The notes beneath the pieces are model-generated. The model was not told where the DNA came from. It saw only the letters and a program-made list of their open reading frames with translations, and ran no database searches. Source: BMS3ABIN04 sp965554225 (GTDB lineage: Bacteria; Bacteroidota; Ignavibacteria; Ignavibacteriales; Melioribacteraceae). From it: a stretch of 14,144 nt of DNA. Positions within the stretch are counted from its first letter, which is position 1. The number at the start of each line of letters is the position of its first letter. Both the position numbers and the translations under genes were made by a program. Shown in pieces: positions 6,044 to 13,310 of the stretch. The stretch spans positions 1 to 14,144 of the forward strand of contig CBEVZC010000078.1 in NCBI GenBank assembly GCA_965554225.1, written 5' to 3'.

Positions 6044-8935
6044 CTAGTTTTGTTTTTCAAAATCTTCTATTGGAGCGCAAGTACAGAACAAATGCCTGTC
6101 TCCATAAGCATCATCAATACGATTAATCGGTACCCAAAATTTATTTTCCTTACACCAATCAGCTGGGAACAGAGCTTCTTCAACAGAGTATGGATGGTTC
6201 CATTCAGCTAATAAATCGGAAGTTGTATGAGGAGAATTTTTAAGAACATTATTATCTTTATCTGCAATCCCATTTGCAACGGCATCAATTTCGTTTTTAA
6301 TTGAAATCATCGCAGAACAAAATTTGTCTAACTCATGTTTCGATTCACTTTCGGTTGGTTCAACCATAAGTGTTCCGTGAACCGGGAATGAAACGGTAGG
6401 TGCATGATAACCATAATCCATCAATCGTTTTGCAATATCAATTACATCAATATTATATTTTGTTTTAAATGCTCTTGTATCAAAAATCAATTCATGACCG
6501 ACGAAACCATATTTGCCTTTATAAAGTACTTTGTAATAAGGTTCGAGTTTAGCCTTAAGATAGTTGGCATTTAAAATTGCAATTTCGGCAACTTTTTTAA
6601 TCCCTTGTGCTCCAAGCATTTTAATAAAAGCATAAGATATCTGAAGGATATTTGCGCTTCCCCAAGGAGCAGCGGATACAGCATGAATAGAGTTTTCTTT
6701 GTTGATATCAACAATGGGACTACCGGGTAAAAAACGTACTAAATGTTTCGCAACGGCAATTGGTCCAACTCCTGGTCCCCCGCCGCCATGCGGAATTGCA
6801 AATGTTTTATGAAGATTTAAATGACAAACATCCGCTCCAATTTCTTTCGGACTTGTTAACCCCAATTGGGCATTTAAGTTAGCTCCGTCCATGTGAACCA
6901 AACCGCCGTTATCATGAACGATTTGGCAAACTTCCTTAATGCTTTCTTCAAATATACCGTGTGTAGAAGGATAAGTAACCATAAGTGCGGATAACTTATC
7001 TTTATTTTCTTCAGCTTTTTGTTTAAGGTCGTCAACCCTAATGTTTCCTTGTTCATCACAGTCAACAATTACAACTTCATTTCCGGCCATTACGGCGCTT
7101 GCAGGATTTGTTCCGTGTGCGGAAGAAGGAATTAAAACAATATTTCTGTATCCTTCTCCTTTGCTGATATGATATTCACGTATTGTCATTAACCCGGCAT
7201 ATTCGCCTTGTGCACCGGAATTAGGCTGAAATGAAACCGCAGAGAAACCGGTAATCTGACAAAGATATTTTTCCAACTCCTTAATTAAATTTTGATAACC
7301 TTCAGCTTGTTCTAGCGGAACAAATGGATGTATATTGCTGAATTCAGGCCACGTAATAGGTATAAGTTCGGTAGCTGCATTTAGTTTCATTGTACAAGAG
7401 CCTAAAGGAATCATAGATGTTGTAAGGGAAAGATCTTTATTCTCCAGAGATTTAATATAGCGCATCATTTCGGTTTCGGAATGATATCGATGAAAAACCG
7501 GATGCGTCATGAAAGATGATTTTCTCTTTAATTCATTAGGAATCTTCGAACTAATATTTTTGTATAATTTATTAAATTTAATATCATTGAAATCTTTATC
7601 AACATCTTCTGCAAAAATTTTAATCAGTATTTTTAAATCATCAAATGTTGTAGTTTCATCAATTGTTACTCCAACTGCAATAGAATCATAAAATCTTAAA
7701 TTAACTTTATAAGTCTTAGCAAGTTTATGTATCTTGGCAGCATCACCTTTTGACGGGAGATTTACTTTTAGTGTATCAAAATAGTATTTATTTTCTTGCT
7801 TAAGACCAAGGTCTTCTAATGCTAAATCTAAATATTTTGTTAAGTTATGAATTCTTTCTGCAATTCTTTTTATACCTTCCGGCCCGTGATAAACAACGTA
7901 CATTCCTGCCATTGTTGCAAGCAAAGCTTGTGCTGTACAAATATTACTTGTAGCACGCTCCCGCTTGATATGCTGCTCTCTTGTTTGTAGAGCCATTCTT
8001 AAAGCGGGTTTTCCTTTAGAATCTTTTGATATTCCAATAATCCTTCCGGGTATGAATCGTTTTAATTCTTCAGTGGAGGCAAAATAAGCAGCATGAGGAC
8101 CACCGTAACCCATTGGAACGCCGAATCTCTGCGAAGATCCTACAACAGCATCCGCTCCAAACTCTCCCGGTGGTTTCAGTAAAGCTAAACTTAAGAGGTC
8201 GGCTGCTGCTACTTTAAATATTGATTGCTCAGATGCTTTTCTAAAAAGTTTTTCATAATTTATAATTTTTCCTGCACCGGTTGGGTACTGAACAAAAATA
8301 CCAAACACGTCTTCGGTTAATTTGAAATCTTCGACCGGAGTTATTTTTAATTCAATACCTCGCGGTATTGCTCTTGATTTAAGTACATCAATTGTTTGGG
8401 GAAAAGTATCTTCGGAAACTAGAAAAATATTTGCGGTTTTCTTTTTCCCTCTTTTAGCATGGAAGAACATTAGCATTGCTTCTGCGGCAGCAGTACCTTC
8501 ATCCAATAATGAGGAATTAGCAATTGGCAAGCCAGTAAGATCGGAGATGACAGTTTGAAAGTTTAACAATGCTTCCATTCTGCCTTGTGAAATTTCGGCT
8601 TGATATGGTGTATATGATGTATACCATCCTGGGTTTTCCAAAATATTTCTTCGGATAACCGATGGAAGAATAGTTGGATAATAGCCCATGCCGATATAGG
8701 TTTTGAAAACTTTATTTTTTTTAGCTATACATTCCAGTTCATCAAGTATTTCCTTTTCAGTATATGGACTCGGTAAGGTCAATTCAGATCCTAAATGAAT
8801 ATTTTCCGGAACAGTTTTATTAACTAATTCTTCAAGAGATTCAACACCAATATCTTGCAGCATATTTTGTATTTCATTTTCCGAAGGTCCAATATGACGA
8901 TTAATAAACTGATCGTAAAAGGTAAAATTTTCCAT
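6044..8935 (-). CDS. gcvP: Glycine dehydrogenase (decarboxylating), P-protein, full-length fused form
   Basis: PLP enzyme of the glycine cleavage system. It decarboxylates glycine and passes the aminomethyl group to the lipoyl arm of GcvH. At 963 residues it is the single-chain form, not the split GcvPA/GcvPB. Seen in order: N-terminal FINRHIGPSENEI; GMGYYPTILPSVI; the YTPYQAEISQGRMEALLNFQ block; SSQRFGVPMGYGGPHAA; then in the second half PLGSCTMKLNAA, SSAHGTNPASA, HMDGANLNAQ and HLNLHKTFAIPHGGGGPG. The PLP lysine is K710 (codon 6806-6808), equivalent to the E. coli K706 site. GcvT and GcvH are not in this window. The ATG start has only a weak upstream GAAG. A promoter-like sequence lies about 50 bp upstream. 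The CoA-binding gene follows. All key residues look intact. Confidence 0.97.
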   Translation of the reverse strand: MENFTFYDQFINRHIGPSENEIQNMLQDIGVESLEELVNKTVPENIHLGSELTLPSPYTEKEILDELECIAKKNKVFKTYIGMGYYPTILPSVIRRNILENPGWYTSYTPYQAEISQGRMEALLNFQTVISDLTGLPIANSSLLDEGTAAAEAMLMFFHAKRGKKKTANIFLVSEDTFPQTIDVLKSRAIPRGIELKITPVEDFKLTEDVFGIFVQYPTGAGKIINYEKLFRKASEQSIFKVAAADLLSLALLKPPGEFGADAVVGSSQRFGVPMGYGGPHAAYFASTEELKRFIPGRIIGISKDSKGKPALRMALQTREQHIKRERATSNICTAQALLATMAGMYVVYHGPEGIKRIAERIHNLTKYLDLALEDLGLKQENKYYFDTLKVNLPSKGDAAKIHKLAKTYKVNLRFYDSIAVGVTIDETTTFDDLKILIKIFAEDVDKDFNDIKFNKLYKNISSKIPNELKRKSSFMTHPVFHRYHSETEMMRYIKSLENKDLSLTTSMIPLGSCTMKLNAATELIPITWPEFSNIHPFVPLEQAEGYQNLIKELEKYLCQITGFSAVSFQPNSGAQGEYAGLMTIREYHISKGEGYRNIVLIPSSAHGTNPASAVMAGNEVVIVDCDEQGNIRVDDLKQKAEENKDKLSALMVTYPSTHGIFEESIKEVCQIVHDNGGLVHMDGANLNAQLGLTSPKEIGADVCHLNLHKTFAIPHGGGGPGVGPIAVAKHLVRFLPGSPIVDINKENSIHAVSAAPWGSANILQISYAFIKMLGAQGIKKVAEIAILNANYLKAKLEPYYKVLYKGKYGFVGHELIFDTRAFKTKYNIDVIDIAKRLMDYGYHAPTVSFPVHGTLMVEPTESESKHELDKFCSAMISIKNEIDAVANGIADKDNNVLKNSPHTTSDLLAEWNHPYSVEEALFPADWCKENKFWVPINRIDDAYGDRHLFCTCAPIEDFEKQN

Positions 8936-8983
8936 GATATTAACTTCATAATTTAATTTAAAAATATCTATTAAAGAGCATGT

Positions 8984-9014
8984 AAAACTTATTGAATTAA
9001 TTAAAATTTACAAA
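8984..9014 (-). promoter_or_regulatory. Candidate Bacteroidetes-type promoter for gcvP
   Basis: Read on the minus strand: TTTG (complement of 9011-9014), 19-bp spacer, TAAGTTTT (complement of 8984-8991), one base off TAnnTTTG. It predicts a leader of about 40 nt. The rest of the 139-bp gap before gcvP is AT-rich, and I see no glycine-riboswitch-like paired region in it. Confidence 0.35.
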
Positions 9015-9041
9015 CAAAAATTTAGGAAAATCTCTATGCTT

Positions 9042-9061
9042 CAATGATGAAATTTTCATTG
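9042..9061 (-). terminator. Hairpin downstream of rnc, weak terminator candidate
   Basis: Perfect 6-bp inverted repeat CAATGA (9042-9047) and TCATTG (9056-9061) with an 8-nt loop, 13 bp beyond the rnc stop on the minus strand. The bases after the stem on that strand (GCATAGAGATTTTCC) contain only a short T-run. It may end the fab-rnc operon but is not a strong intrinsic terminator. Confidence 0.3.
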
Positions 9062-9074
9062 CTTAACAAGTCGT

Positions 9075-9842
9075 CTATCCATTATTTTTAGATTTCGAAA
9101 GTGCATTTTGGGCGGCATTTTGTTCTGCAATTTTTTTGCTTTTACCTTTTCCTTCACCATAAAGAGCTGATCCTGCAGTTACTTTTACATAATAGTATTT
9201 TGCGTGCGGTGGTCCAACTTCTTTGACTACTTCATAATTTGGTTGAGGATATTTCATTGAGTGAGAATATTCCAGAAGCTGTCCTTTATAATTTGAATCG
9301 ACAAAATGATCTTCCTCTTGAAAATGTGGCAGGATTATCCATTTATGCACAAATTTTTCTACAACATTTATTCCAGCATCAAAATATATAGCAGCTATAA
9401 AAGCTTCAACTGAATCAGCTAATATGGTTTTTAATCCATCGGAATTATCTTTGATATATTTTTTATTGTACTGAAGATATTCTTTTAAACCCATTTGCTG
9501 AGCTGCTTGGTAAAGTGCAATTTTATTAACCAAATTGGAACGATATTTTGTTAAGAACCCTTCGTTCTGGTGGGGAAATTTCTCGAACAAATACTTACCT
9601 ACAATAAAACCCAAAATAGAATCTCCTAAAAACTCCAATCGTTCATTTGATTTGGAATTTTCAGGGTGAATCTCTAGAGTTGAACGATGCGTTAATGCTG
9701 TAAAATAAATCGACGTGTTTTTAATGGGATATCCGACTAGTCTGCGAATACCTTTAATAATTTCTGCCTGTTCGTTAGTTAAACCAGCGGTTTTTCGAAA
9801 GTTAAAAAGTTGAAAAAAATACTGAAATAATTTATACGACAA
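9075..9842 (-). CDS. rnc: Ribonuclease III
   Basis: Double-strand-specific endoribonuclease that processes rRNA precursors and structured mRNAs. It is a 255-residue protein with a catalytic RIIID domain followed by a dsRNA-binding domain. The signature NERLEFLGDS is at residues 66-75 (metal ligands E70, D74), with the second acidic pair D143 and E146 in LADSVEAFIAAIYFDAG. The dsRBD runs from about residue 183 to the end (NYKGQLLEYSH to GKGKSKKIAEQNAAQNAL). The start is TTG at 9842: the frame has a TGA four codons upstream and no early ATG. A GAAGG Shine-Dalgarno (9849-9853) sits 6 nt before it. The gene begins 2 bp after the fabF stop, so translation is probably coupled. It is the last gene of the fab operon. 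Confidence 0.95.
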   Translation of the reverse strand: MSYKLFQYFFQLFNFRKTAGLTNEQAEIIKGIRRLVGYPIKNTSIYFTALTHRSTLEIHPENSKSNERLEFLGDSILGFIVGKYLFEKFPHQNEGFLTKYRSNLVNKIALYQAAQQMGLKEYLQYNKKYIKDNSDGLKTILADSVEAFIAAIYFDAGINVVEKFVHKWIILPHFQEEDHFVDSNYKGQLLEYSHSMKYPQPNYEVVKEVGPPHAKYYYVKVTAGSALYGEGKGKSKKIAEQNAAQNALSKSKNNG

Positions 9843-9844
9843 TT

Positions 9845-11089
9845 TTAACCTTCATATTTTTTAAAAAGTAAAGTTGCATTATGTCCGCCAAAGCCAAAGG
9901 TATTACTTAATGCGTATTTAATTTCTTTATTAATTGCTTTATTAGGGACATAATTTAAATCACAATCTTCACTTGGTTCGTCTAAATTAATTGTTGGAGG
10001 AATAATTCCGGTTGTAATTGCTTTTGAAACAGCAATAGCTTCAATTGCACCGGCGGCTCCGAGCAAATGGCCTGTCATAGATTTAGTAGAGCTTACAACT
10101 AAATCATAAGCATGATCTCCAAATACTTGTTTTATAGCTTTTGTCTCATTTTTATCATTGAGCAGCGTTGAGGTTCCGTGAGCGTTAATATAATCAACTT
10201 CTTCAGGATAGATTTTACCATCTTTTATTGCTTCTCTCATTGACCTGTATGCGCCTTCTCCTTCCGGAGCAGGAGCAGTTACATGATATGCATCGGCAGA
10301 AAAACCTACGCCAATAATCTCTGCATAAATTTTAGCTCCTCTTCTTACTGCATGTTCGTATTCTTCCAATATAAGAGTTCCTGCACCTTCACCCATCACA
10401 AAACCATTTCGGTCTTTGTCAAATGGTCTGGAAGCTTCGGAATATCTGTCGTTCCATGTTGAAATAGCACGAGCTGCATTAAAACCACCGACTGCCATAG
10501 GAGTAATTGATGCCTCTGCTCCTCCACTTACCATTAGATCGGCTGAACCTCTTTGAATAAGAAAAAAAGCATTCCCAAGTGCGTGTGATGATGTAGCGCA
10601 TGCAGAAATCGTTGCGTAATTTGGTCCTTTTAACCCAAAGTGAATTGAGATATGTCCTGCAGCAATATCGGAAATCATCATTGGAATAAAGAAGGGACTT
10701 ATTTTTCTGGGACCGCCATGCAAAAATTTTGTGTACTGATCTTCGAATGTCCACATTCCGCCAATTCCACTTCCAAAAACGACACCAAATCTTTCGGTAT
10801 CCGTTTTCTCCAGATCAATTGCAGAATCTTCCATTGCCATTATAGCTGAAGCCAGGGCATAATGTGTGAACGGGTCCATTCTTTTGATTGCCTTTTTATC
10901 AATAAATATTTCAGGATCAAAATTCTTAACCTCACAAGCAAAACGAGTTTTGAAGTTGGTTGTATCAAAGCGTTTAATTAAATCAGCTCCGTTTTTTCCG
11001 TGTATTAAGCCTTCCCAATATTCATTTAGACTATTACCAATGGGTGTAACTGCACCCATACCTGTAATAACAACTCGTCTATTGCTCAT
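9845..11089 (-). CDS. fabF: 3-oxoacyl-[acyl-carrier-protein] synthase II
   Basis: Condensing enzyme that elongates acyl-ACP with malonyl-ACP in the cytosolic type II fatty acid synthase. The 414 residues are the normal length. Seen: N-terminal RRVVITGMGAVTPIG; catalytic triad C164 (SACATSS, codon 10598-10600), H304 (NAHGTST) and H341 (GHLLGAAGA), equivalent to the E. coli C163/H303/H340; GEGAGTLILEE; and the C-terminal NTFGFGGHNATLLF. The ATG at 11089 is chosen because GGGAG stands 3 nt before it. An in-frame TTG at 11101 would add four residues but has no such site. It follows acpP after a 148-bp gap carrying a nested inverted repeat, and rnc starts 2 bp after its stop. Firm identification. 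Confidence 0.97.
   Translation of the reverse strand: MSNRRVVITGMGAVTPIGNSLNEYWEGLIHGKNGADLIKRFDTTNFKTRFACEVKNFDPEIFIDKKAIKRMDPFTHYALASAIMAMEDSAIDLEKTDTERFGVVFGSGIGGMWTFEDQYTKFLHGGPRKISPFFIPMMISDIAAGHISIHFGLKGPNYATISACATSSHALGNAFFLIQRGSADLMVSGGAEASITPMAVGGFNAARAISTWNDRYSEASRPFDKDRNGFVMGEGAGTLILEEYEHAVRRGAKIYAEIIGVGFSADAYHVTAPAPEGEGAYRSMREAIKDGKIYPEEVDYINAHGTSTLLNDKNETKAIKQVFGDHAYDLVVSSTKSMTGHLLGAAGAIEAIAVSKAITTGIIPPTINLDEPSEDCDLNYVPNKAINKEIKYALSNTFGFGGHNATLLFKKYEG
9849..9853 (-). promoter_or_regulatory. Ribosome binding site deciding the TTG start of rnc
   Basis: On the minus strand GAAGG is followed by TTAAAA and then TTG. It lies in the last codons of fabF, just before its TAA, and supports the TTG as a genuine initiation codon. 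Confidence 0.7.
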
Positions 11090-11126
11090 ATACTCTCCCA
11101 ATAAATATTATTTTGGTTAAAGTTTG

Positions 11127-11222
11127 AAGAGGGTTATCAAAAAATACAAATGTTAAAACAAGTAAATGAATTTTATAATTTATTTACTTTAGTTACTACT
11201 ATTTTACTTTTGAAACCCTCTT
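11127..11222. repeat. Nested inverted repeat between acpP and fabF
   Basis: Outer arms AAGAGGGTT (11127-11135) and AACCCTCTT (11214-11222) are a perfect 9-bp inverted repeat 78 bp apart. Inside lies GTAAATGAATT (11162-11172) with AATTTATTTAC (11177-11187), 10 of 11 positions complementary, around a 4-nt loop. It occupies most of the gap within an otherwise tight operon. It could act as an attenuator, a processing site for RNase III (encoded two genes downstream) or an mRNA-stability element separating acpP from fabF. Function is inferred only. Confidence 0.6.
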
Positions 11223-11237
11223 TATGAAATGTAAAAA

Positions 11238-11477
11238 CTATGCGTTTGAAGTTTTTTCTTTCAAATAATTAATAGCATCTCCAACTGTAGAAATTTTCTC
11301 AGCATCTTCATCCGGAATAGAAATATCAAATTCGGATTCAAATCCCATCACTAATTCTACAATATCCAAAGAATCAGCACCTAAATCATTTGTAAATGAT
11401 GCTGCCGGATTGATTTGGGATTCTTCAACTCCAAGTTTATCAATTATTATTTCTTTTACTTTTGCTTCAACATCCAT
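11238..11477 (-). CDS. acpP: Acyl carrier protein
   Basis: Carries growing acyl chains as thioesters on a 4'-phosphopantetheine arm. It is a 79-residue, strongly acidic protein. The DSL motif (GADSLDIVELVM) places the phosphopantetheine serine at S36, as in E. coli. Helix II and the rest of the four-helix bundle follow (FESEFDISIPDEDAEKI, TVGDAINYL). An ATG four codons upstream (11489) is also in frame. I prefer the ATG at 11477 because GGAG is placed 6 nt before it and the length matches other ACPs. It lies 46 bp after fabG. The 136 bp or more that separate it from fabF contain the nested inverted repeat, which fits ACP being needed in larger amounts than the enzymes. Confidence 0.96.
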   Translation of the reverse strand: MDVEAKVKEIIIDKLGVEESQINPAASFTNDLGADSLDIVELVMGFESEFDISIPDEDAEKISTVGDAINYLKEKTSNA

Positions 11478-11523
11478 TTTATTCTCCATAAATTATTAAT
11501 ATTATTTGGTTGTTTAAAAATTA

Positions 11524-12288
11524 TCACATTACCATTCCGCCATCTACAGTAATTACCTGTCCGGTAATATAATTAGCAGCGGAACTACATAGAAAAGATA
11601 CCACTTTGGCAATATCTTCTGTTCTTCCCATCCTATTTAAGGGGACATTACTTAATAAATTTTTTCGTTGTTCTTCGTTTAATTTTTCGGTCATTTCAGT
11701 TTCAATAAAACCCGGTGCAACTGCGTTAATGTTAATATTTCTGGATGCCAATTCTTTAGCAATGGATTTTGTAAATCCAATAACGCCTGCTTTAGAGGCT
11801 GCATAGTTAGCTTGACCTGCATTTCCTATTATCCCAACAATAGAAGAAATATTTACAATTTTTCCGAATCGTTGTTTAATAAATTGTCTCGATACGGCTT
11901 TCGTGTAATTGAAAACACTTTTTAAATTTACATTTATTACTTTTTCAAAATCACTTTCGCTCATTCTTAGAAGCAGATTATCTTTTGTAACACCAGCGTT
12001 ATTAATTAAAAAATCTACTCTGCCAAAAGATTTAATAATTTCTTGAATTGTTGAGTTGGCTTCCTCAAAGGATGATGCATCTGTTTTATATCCAAAAGCA
12101 TGCCCCCCGTTCGCTTTAATTTCCGCTACTAGTTTTTCTGCGCATTCGTCGCAAGAGCGATAAGTGAATGCTACTTTACATTTACCAGTGAACGAATTAT
12201 CTGAAGAGAGCTCTTTTACTATTTCTCTACCGATACCTCTTGTGCCTCCGGTAACAATTGCTATTTTAGATTCTGTATTTAAATTCAA
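11524..12288 (-). CDS. fabG: 3-oxoacyl-[acyl-carrier-protein] reductase
   Basis: NADPH-dependent reduction of 3-oxoacyl-ACP to 3-hydroxyacyl-ACP, the first reductive step of fatty acid elongation. It is a 254-residue classical SDR. Seen: cofactor loop VTGGTRGIG near residue 12, NNAGV, catalytic S149 (NISSIVG), Y162 and K166 (YAASK), APGFIETEMT, and C-terminal GQVITVDGGMVM. It is several residues longer than E. coli FabG. The extra length is an insertion (about DNSFTGKCK) after the first helix, bringing cysteines nearby (GKCK, RSCDEC). The start is TTG at 12288: no ATG exists between the upstream in-frame stop and the cofactor loop, and no Shine-Dalgarno is seen. It follows fabD after a 104-bp AT-rich gap. 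Assignment is firm, start fairly so. Confidence 0.95.
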   Translation of the reverse strand: MNLNTESKIAIVTGGTRGIGREIVKELSSDNSFTGKCKVAFTYRSCDECAEKLVAEIKANGGHAFGYKTDASSFEEANSTIQEIIKSFGRVDFLINNAGVTKDNLLLRMSESDFEKVINVNLKSVFNYTKAVSRQFIKQRFGKIVNISSIVGIIGNAGQANYAASKAGVIGFTKSIAKELASRNININAVAPGFIETEMTEKLNEEQRKNLLSNVPLNRMGRTEDIAKVVSFLCSSAANYITGQVITVDGGMVM

Positions 12289-12303
12289 AATTATTTTAAT
12301 AAA

Positions 12304-12314
12304 ATTATATTATA
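12304..12314 (-). promoter_or_regulatory. Possible internal promoter -10 before fabG
   Basis: The minus strand reads TATAATATAAT, two overlapping perfect TATAAT hexamers, 16-26 bp upstream of the fabG TTG. No convincing -35 is found at 16-18 bp and no TTTG at 19 bp. The 104-bp gap is extremely AT-rich, so this may be chance. Confidence 0.2.
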
Positions 12315-12392
12315 AGAAAAAAACAAGAAAATATAACATTAAAAGGGTATAAATTCCACTGTTTATGAAATGAAAAAATAAACTAAAAATAA

Positions 12393-13310
12393 TTAGTTAT
12401 AATTCAAAATATCTGAATATTTATCAATACCAGAATATTTAACACTTCTATCGATTCTTTTTACTAATCCTTGTAAAACTTTCCCTGGTCCGATTTCAAT
12501 AAATTCGTCAATACCATCATTTTGCATATTCCTAATAGTTTCTTCCCAACGAACCGGTGAGGAAAGTTGTTTAAGCAGATTTCTTTTAATTTCATTCCTA
12601 TCTTTAATAGGTTGAGCAGTAACATTTGTATAGATCGAAGTACTAGAGTCGTTAAAATCCAAAGACGTTAATGTGTTCTGTAAACTATTTACCGCTCCGT
12701 TCATCAAAGGAGAATGAAAAGCACCACTAACATTTAATTCCTTTGCAATTTTAGCACCTTGTTCTTTGCTTAAATTCATTGCGCTTTTGACACTCTCAAC
12801 ATTACCCGATATAACAATCTGCCCTGGAGAATTGTAGTTCGCACATTGAACAACCATCTCCTCATTTGAAACTTCATTGCAAATATCATTTAGTGTTTCT
12901 GCATCTAAACCAATAATTGCAGCCATTGTTCCCTTTTGAATCTTTCCAGCTTCTGCCATTGCTTCGCCGCGATTTTTTACTAATTCTAAAGCAGTTTCAA
13001 ATGGCAAAACTTTTCCAGCTACAAGTGCCGTATATTCACCCAAAGAATGTCCGGCAAGAGCAAATACATCAAGTTTAGCAAGTAAATCCAGTATCATTAT
13101 ACTATGTAAAAAAATAGCAGGTTGAGTAATTTCAGTCTGTTGTAATTTCTCCTTCGGTCCGTTAAACATAATATCCGAAATATTAAATCCTAAAATCTCC
13201 TCAGCCTTTTTAACTTTATTTCTTGCATCCTCCGAAAAATCATAAATGTCTTTAGCCATCCCTACGTATTGAGAACCTTGACCCGGGAAAAGAAAAGCAC
13301 GCTTGCTCAT
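12393..13310 (-). CDS. fabD: Malonyl-CoA:ACP transacylase
   Basis: Transfers malonyl from CoA to ACP, producing the extender for FabH and FabF. The 305 residues are the usual length. Seen: N-terminal FPGQGSQYVGM; the nucleophile elbow GHSLGEY with S89 (codon 13044-13046); a QPAIFLHS block; the family segment VKNRGEAMAEA; catalytic H199 in GAFHSPLM; and C-terminal EIGPGKVLQGLVKRID. The serine and histidine correspond to E. coli S92 and H201. The ATG follows the fabH stop with no gap (TAGATG on the minus strand), with a GGAG about 10 nt upstream inside fabH, so translational coupling is likely. Firm identification. Confidence 0.96.
   Translation of the reverse strand: MSKRAFLFPGQGSQYVGMAKDIYDFSEDARNKVKKAEEILGFNISDIMFNGPKEKLQQTEITQPAIFLHSIMILDLLAKLDVFALAGHSLGEYTALVAGKVLPFETALELVKNRGEAMAEAGKIQKGTMAAIIGLDAETLNDICNEVSNEEMVVQCANYNSPGQIVISGNVESVKSAMNLSKEQGAKIAKELNVSGAFHSPLMNGAVNSLQNTLTSLDFNDSSTSIYTNVTAQPIKDRNEIKRNLLKQLSSPVRWEETIRNMQNDGIDEFIEIGPGKVLQGLVKRIDRSVKYSGIDKYSDILNYN

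Noticed and set aside
8322..8558. Plus-strand open frame opposite gcvP
   Set aside because: It is antisense to strongly conserved P-protein coding sequence; similar frames opposite fabF, fabG and rsmE were dismissed for the same reason.
8936..9074. Glycine riboswitch ahead of gcvP
   Set aside because: The gap is very AT-rich and only 139 bp long, with no aptamer-like GC-rich paired region; only a small hairpin belonging to the end of rnc is seen.
11090..11101. fabF start at an in-frame TTG four codons upstream
   Set aside because: The ATG at 11089 has GGGAG just before it and matches family N-termini.
11478..11489. acpP start at the first ATG (11489)
   Set aside because: The second ATG (11477) has GGAG 6 nt upstream and gives the usual ACP length; the first has no SD.
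12381..12398. Hairpin AACTAA/TTAGTT with a following T-run right after fabD (minus strand) as a terminator
   Set aside because: The stem has only one G-C pair and would cut the fab operon; it is likely too weak to terminate.
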